Origin: an uncultured Eubacteriales bacterium
Lineage (GTDB): Bacteria > Bacillota > Clostridia > Oscillospirales > CAG-272
DNA length: 60,805 bases
Direction: 5' to 3'
Assembly: GCA_934371135.1 (NCBI GenBank)
Contig: CAKRNO010000007.1
Span: 1-60,805 of the forward strand
Below are positions 59,578-60,805 of this stretch, piece after piece. The translations under genes and the position numbers were made by a program. Under the pieces are notes generated by a model. That model was not told the origin of the DNA and did no database searches. It worked only from the letters and a program-made list of their open reading frames with translations. Position 1 is the first letter of the stretch. Every line of letters begins with the position of its first letter.

Positions 59578-59614
59578 GGCTTTCGTCCCCCCCCCGAAAT
59601 AACACCTGGAAATC

Positions 59615-59646
59615 AAAAGCAGACGCCCCGACGGGCGTCTGCTTTT
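59615..59646. terminator. Bidirectional terminator
   Basis: A 14-bp stem (59615-59628 with 59633-59646) with a 4-base loop and A/T ends, ending the gene at 59128 and facing the zinc-ribbon gene. Just before it, nine C's in a row (59587-59595) form the longest homopolymer seen here. 59650-59747 holds no gene. Confidence 0.85.
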
Positions 59647-59747
59647 GTCTTTGAGATGTGAAGTGGCGTACCGGAGGTTTTTGCCGGAGCCGGCTTTGCT
59701 GCCGACCCCGCCCGGTGGTCACTCTGAAAGAGTATTAAAACAGGGCT

Positions 59748-60002
59748 TCAGAAATGCTTGCCGCAATAAGGGCAGTAATCAAAGAGGTAACTACCGCTTG
59801 GCGTATGCAGCGGCATGTGACAATAGGGGCACCGACTGATAAAATACCCGATGAGCCATGACAGGAAAGTGGCGAGCAGAGCCAGAAGCACACCGACAAA
59901 GAAAGGTACGTTCGAAAGGACCGTCAGCAGGATTGCCGAAAGGCAGCCAACGGTTCCGCCGACGACAAAAATGATATTCGCGATCACAATTTTTCTTCCC
60001 AT
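59748..60002 (-). CDS. Small membrane protein with C-terminal zinc ribbon
   Basis: 84 aa. Two membrane helices (about 8-28 and 32-54) are followed by paired CPYC motifs (residues 58-61 and 77-80) that would hold one zinc ion on the inner side. No known function. The ATG is preceded only by a weak GGTG, and a -10 (TATAAT, 60045-60050 on the minus strand) lacks a good -35, so expression is uncertain. Confidence 0.6.
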   Translation of the reverse strand: MGRKIVIANIIFVVGGTVGCLSAILLTVLSNVPFFVGVLLALLATFLSWLIGYFISRCPYCHMPLHTPSGSYLFDYCPYCGKHF

Positions 60003-60130
60003 AACACCAACACCCGGGCAGGGGCGCCCTCCTTGTCCGGCATCATTATATCGTTCTGTACGCGTCGCCGACTATCATGCCCGGGTATGAACAATGTAAA
60101 ATTCATGCTGCTTCGGAAGGTCCCCGTCTG

Positions 60131-60276
60131 TGATACCGCCCGGCGGCGGTATGCGAACCTGCGTCGCTGACGCGACAGGTTCGGGTCGGGAGCCTACCCG
60201 ACAGGGTAACTCGCTTTCGCTCGTGATGCCGCCTGACGGCGGTATGCGAACCTGCGACGCTGACGCGACAGGTTCG
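60131..60276. repeat. 53-bp direct repeat, two copies, hairpin-forming
   Basis: Copies at 60131-60183 and 60224-60276 differ at about four positions and are separated by 40 bp. Each contains two hairpins: a TACCGCC/GGCGGTA-type stem and a CGAACCTG ... CAGGTTCG stem with a GC-rich core. The spacer itself holds TCGGG...CCCGA. No open frame with a ribosome site lies in 60051-60324. Confidence 0.75.
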
Positions 60277-60324
60277 CTACGGGTAGACAAAAAGGAGCGT
60301 CTTTTTAAGCCCAAAAGGGGGCAG

Positions 60325-60346
60325 GCGTCCACGGGGATTTGAACCC
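60325..60346 (-). pseudogene. tRNA 3' fragment (T arm plus acceptor), probable tRNA-Arg attachment core
   Basis: On the minus strand: part of the T stem (GGG), loop TTCAAAT, T stem CCCCG and acceptor 3' strand TGGACGC. The acceptor partner would be GCGTCCA, which suits a tRNA-Arg of the TCT type. The 5' part of the tRNA is absent; AT-rich sequence replaces it at 60347. This is what is left at one end when an element integrates into a tRNA 3' end. Confidence 0.65.
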
Positions 60347-60385
60347 AAAATATATAAAAACATTGGGATGGGCGGTGGAGAACTA

Positions 60386-60413
60386 TTGAAAAAGTGGAGG
60401 AATATGGTATAAT
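60386..60413 (+). promoter_or_regulatory. Promoter of the SUFU-domain gene
   Basis: TTGAAA (60386-60391), 16-bp spacer, TATAAT (60408-60413), in AT-rich DNA. Confidence 0.6.
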
Positions 60414-60441
60414 AATAAAAACAAACAACGGGTATTGGTTT

Positions 60442-60805
60442 ATGGAAAGTAAACGACATAAAAAATTATACGATCATTATAAAACTGTTTTCGGCGAAGA
60501 ACCGATTTTTAGTTTGAAATTGAAAAAGAATGTTTTGCCGACAGATATGAAACCGATTACAACTCATGTTTTCAAACCGACAGACGAAATGCCATTTTGG
60601 AAACTCTGTACAATCGGTGCGAGTGATTACCTAATGCCCGAACGTGAGATAGGTTGGGGTAGAAAAGCAAACCGACGAAATGAATATATGATGCTGATTG
60701 CACCAGAGGTGGAAGTCAGCGAGTCAACCACTGAATGGCTATTCTTAAATTCGCTACTGTGGTCTACCGCCGAATATGCTTTTAACGAAAAGGATAATCT
60801 TACTG
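60442..60805 (+). CDS. SUFU-domain protein, 3' end outside the window
   Basis: 121 residues are visible; the frame is open to the window edge. After a lysine-rich start (MESKRHKKLYDHY) the sequence resembles bacterial Suppressor-of-fused domains: ITTHVFKPTDEMPFWKLCTIGASDYLMP, then RRNEYMMLIAPEVE and a Trp-rich helix (TEWLFLNSLLWSTAEYAF split by its turn). Such proteins often act as immunity proteins of polymorphic toxins. The ATG has only a weak upstream site. The base composition is clearly more AT-rich than the rest of the window, fitting transferred DNA. Confidence 0.7.
   Translation, partial: MESKRHKKLYDHYKTVFGEEPIFSLKLKKNVLPTDMKPITTHVFKPTDEMPFWKLCTIGASDYLMPEREIGWGRKANRRNEYMMLIAPEVEVSESTTEWLFLNSLLWSTAEYAFNEKDNLT

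Noticed and set aside
60003..60324. CRISPR array
   Set aside because: Only two repeat copies with a 40-bp spacer, each with strong internal hairpins and no cas gene; not an array.

Overview
The window looks like part of the chromosome of a GC-rich member of the Clostridia (Bacillota), probably an uncultivated gut-type lineage. Reasons: strong AGGAGG-type ribosome sites; near-consensus TTGACA/17 bp/TATAAT promoters set in GC-rich coding DNA; a type III glutamine synthetase beside an ANTAR regulator; a SpoIIIE/FtsK translocase; MecA, PlsY, CotH-domain lipoproteins, a short-type prolyl-tRNA synthetase and a clostridial feo operon with a Cys-rich membrane protein. No rRNA, CRISPR array, insertion sequence or phage structural gene is visible.

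Layout. 1-345: two 5' ends of a tRNA-Pro gene on the minus strand, both incomplete. 356-6305: a glutamine/nitrogen block. A minus operon (glnA, ANTAR regulator, pyrG) diverges from glnN, whose leader carries terminators overlapped by hexaloop hairpins of the ANTAR-target type; the glnA leader carries a hairpin with the same loop. 6524-9939: ferrous iron operon feoA-feoA-feoB-Cys-rich protein behind three palindromic operators. 10245-16472: queH, two CotH-domain lipoproteins and a P-loop kinase. 16544-22102: MATE exporter, cytidylate-kinase-like protein, LysR regulator, cation/proton antiporter, small protein, TetR regulator. 22303-26636: potABCD polyamine importer. 26726-30974: M50 protease, unknown protein, proS, aspartate aminotransferase. 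31094-37402: carbohydrate block with a domain-permuted GH3 enzyme and a lipoprotein/cytosolic pair of related (beta/alpha)8 hydrolases under matching promoters. 37464-46033: ligA, ttcA, amidase, Cys-rich protein, fthC, DJ-1 protein, ftsK. 46187-52165: cysS, mecA, then the tightly overlapped plsY-methyltransferase-tsaE-tsaB-rpiB operon. 52427-55582: DUF4349 lipoprotein, DtxR-family repressor, a YugP-like protein that has lost its metal-binding motif, and a SHOCT membrane protein. 55721-60002: PnuC-type transporter with AbrB regulator, second MATE exporter, two small membrane proteins. 60131-60805: a hairpin-rich direct repeat, a 3' fragment of a tRNA (probably Arg), then AT-richer DNA with a SUFU-domain gene running off the edge; this looks like the start of an integrated element.

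Connections. Glutamine made by the two synthetases is used by CTP synthase from the same operon, and the ANTAR protein encoded between them is the obvious candidate to read the RNA hairpins. The DtxR-family protein near 53.5 kb has the iron-type ligand set and is a candidate repressor for the feo operators. The hydrolase pair shares promoter architecture and is probably co-expressed. All functional statements come from reading the sequence; no database search was run.
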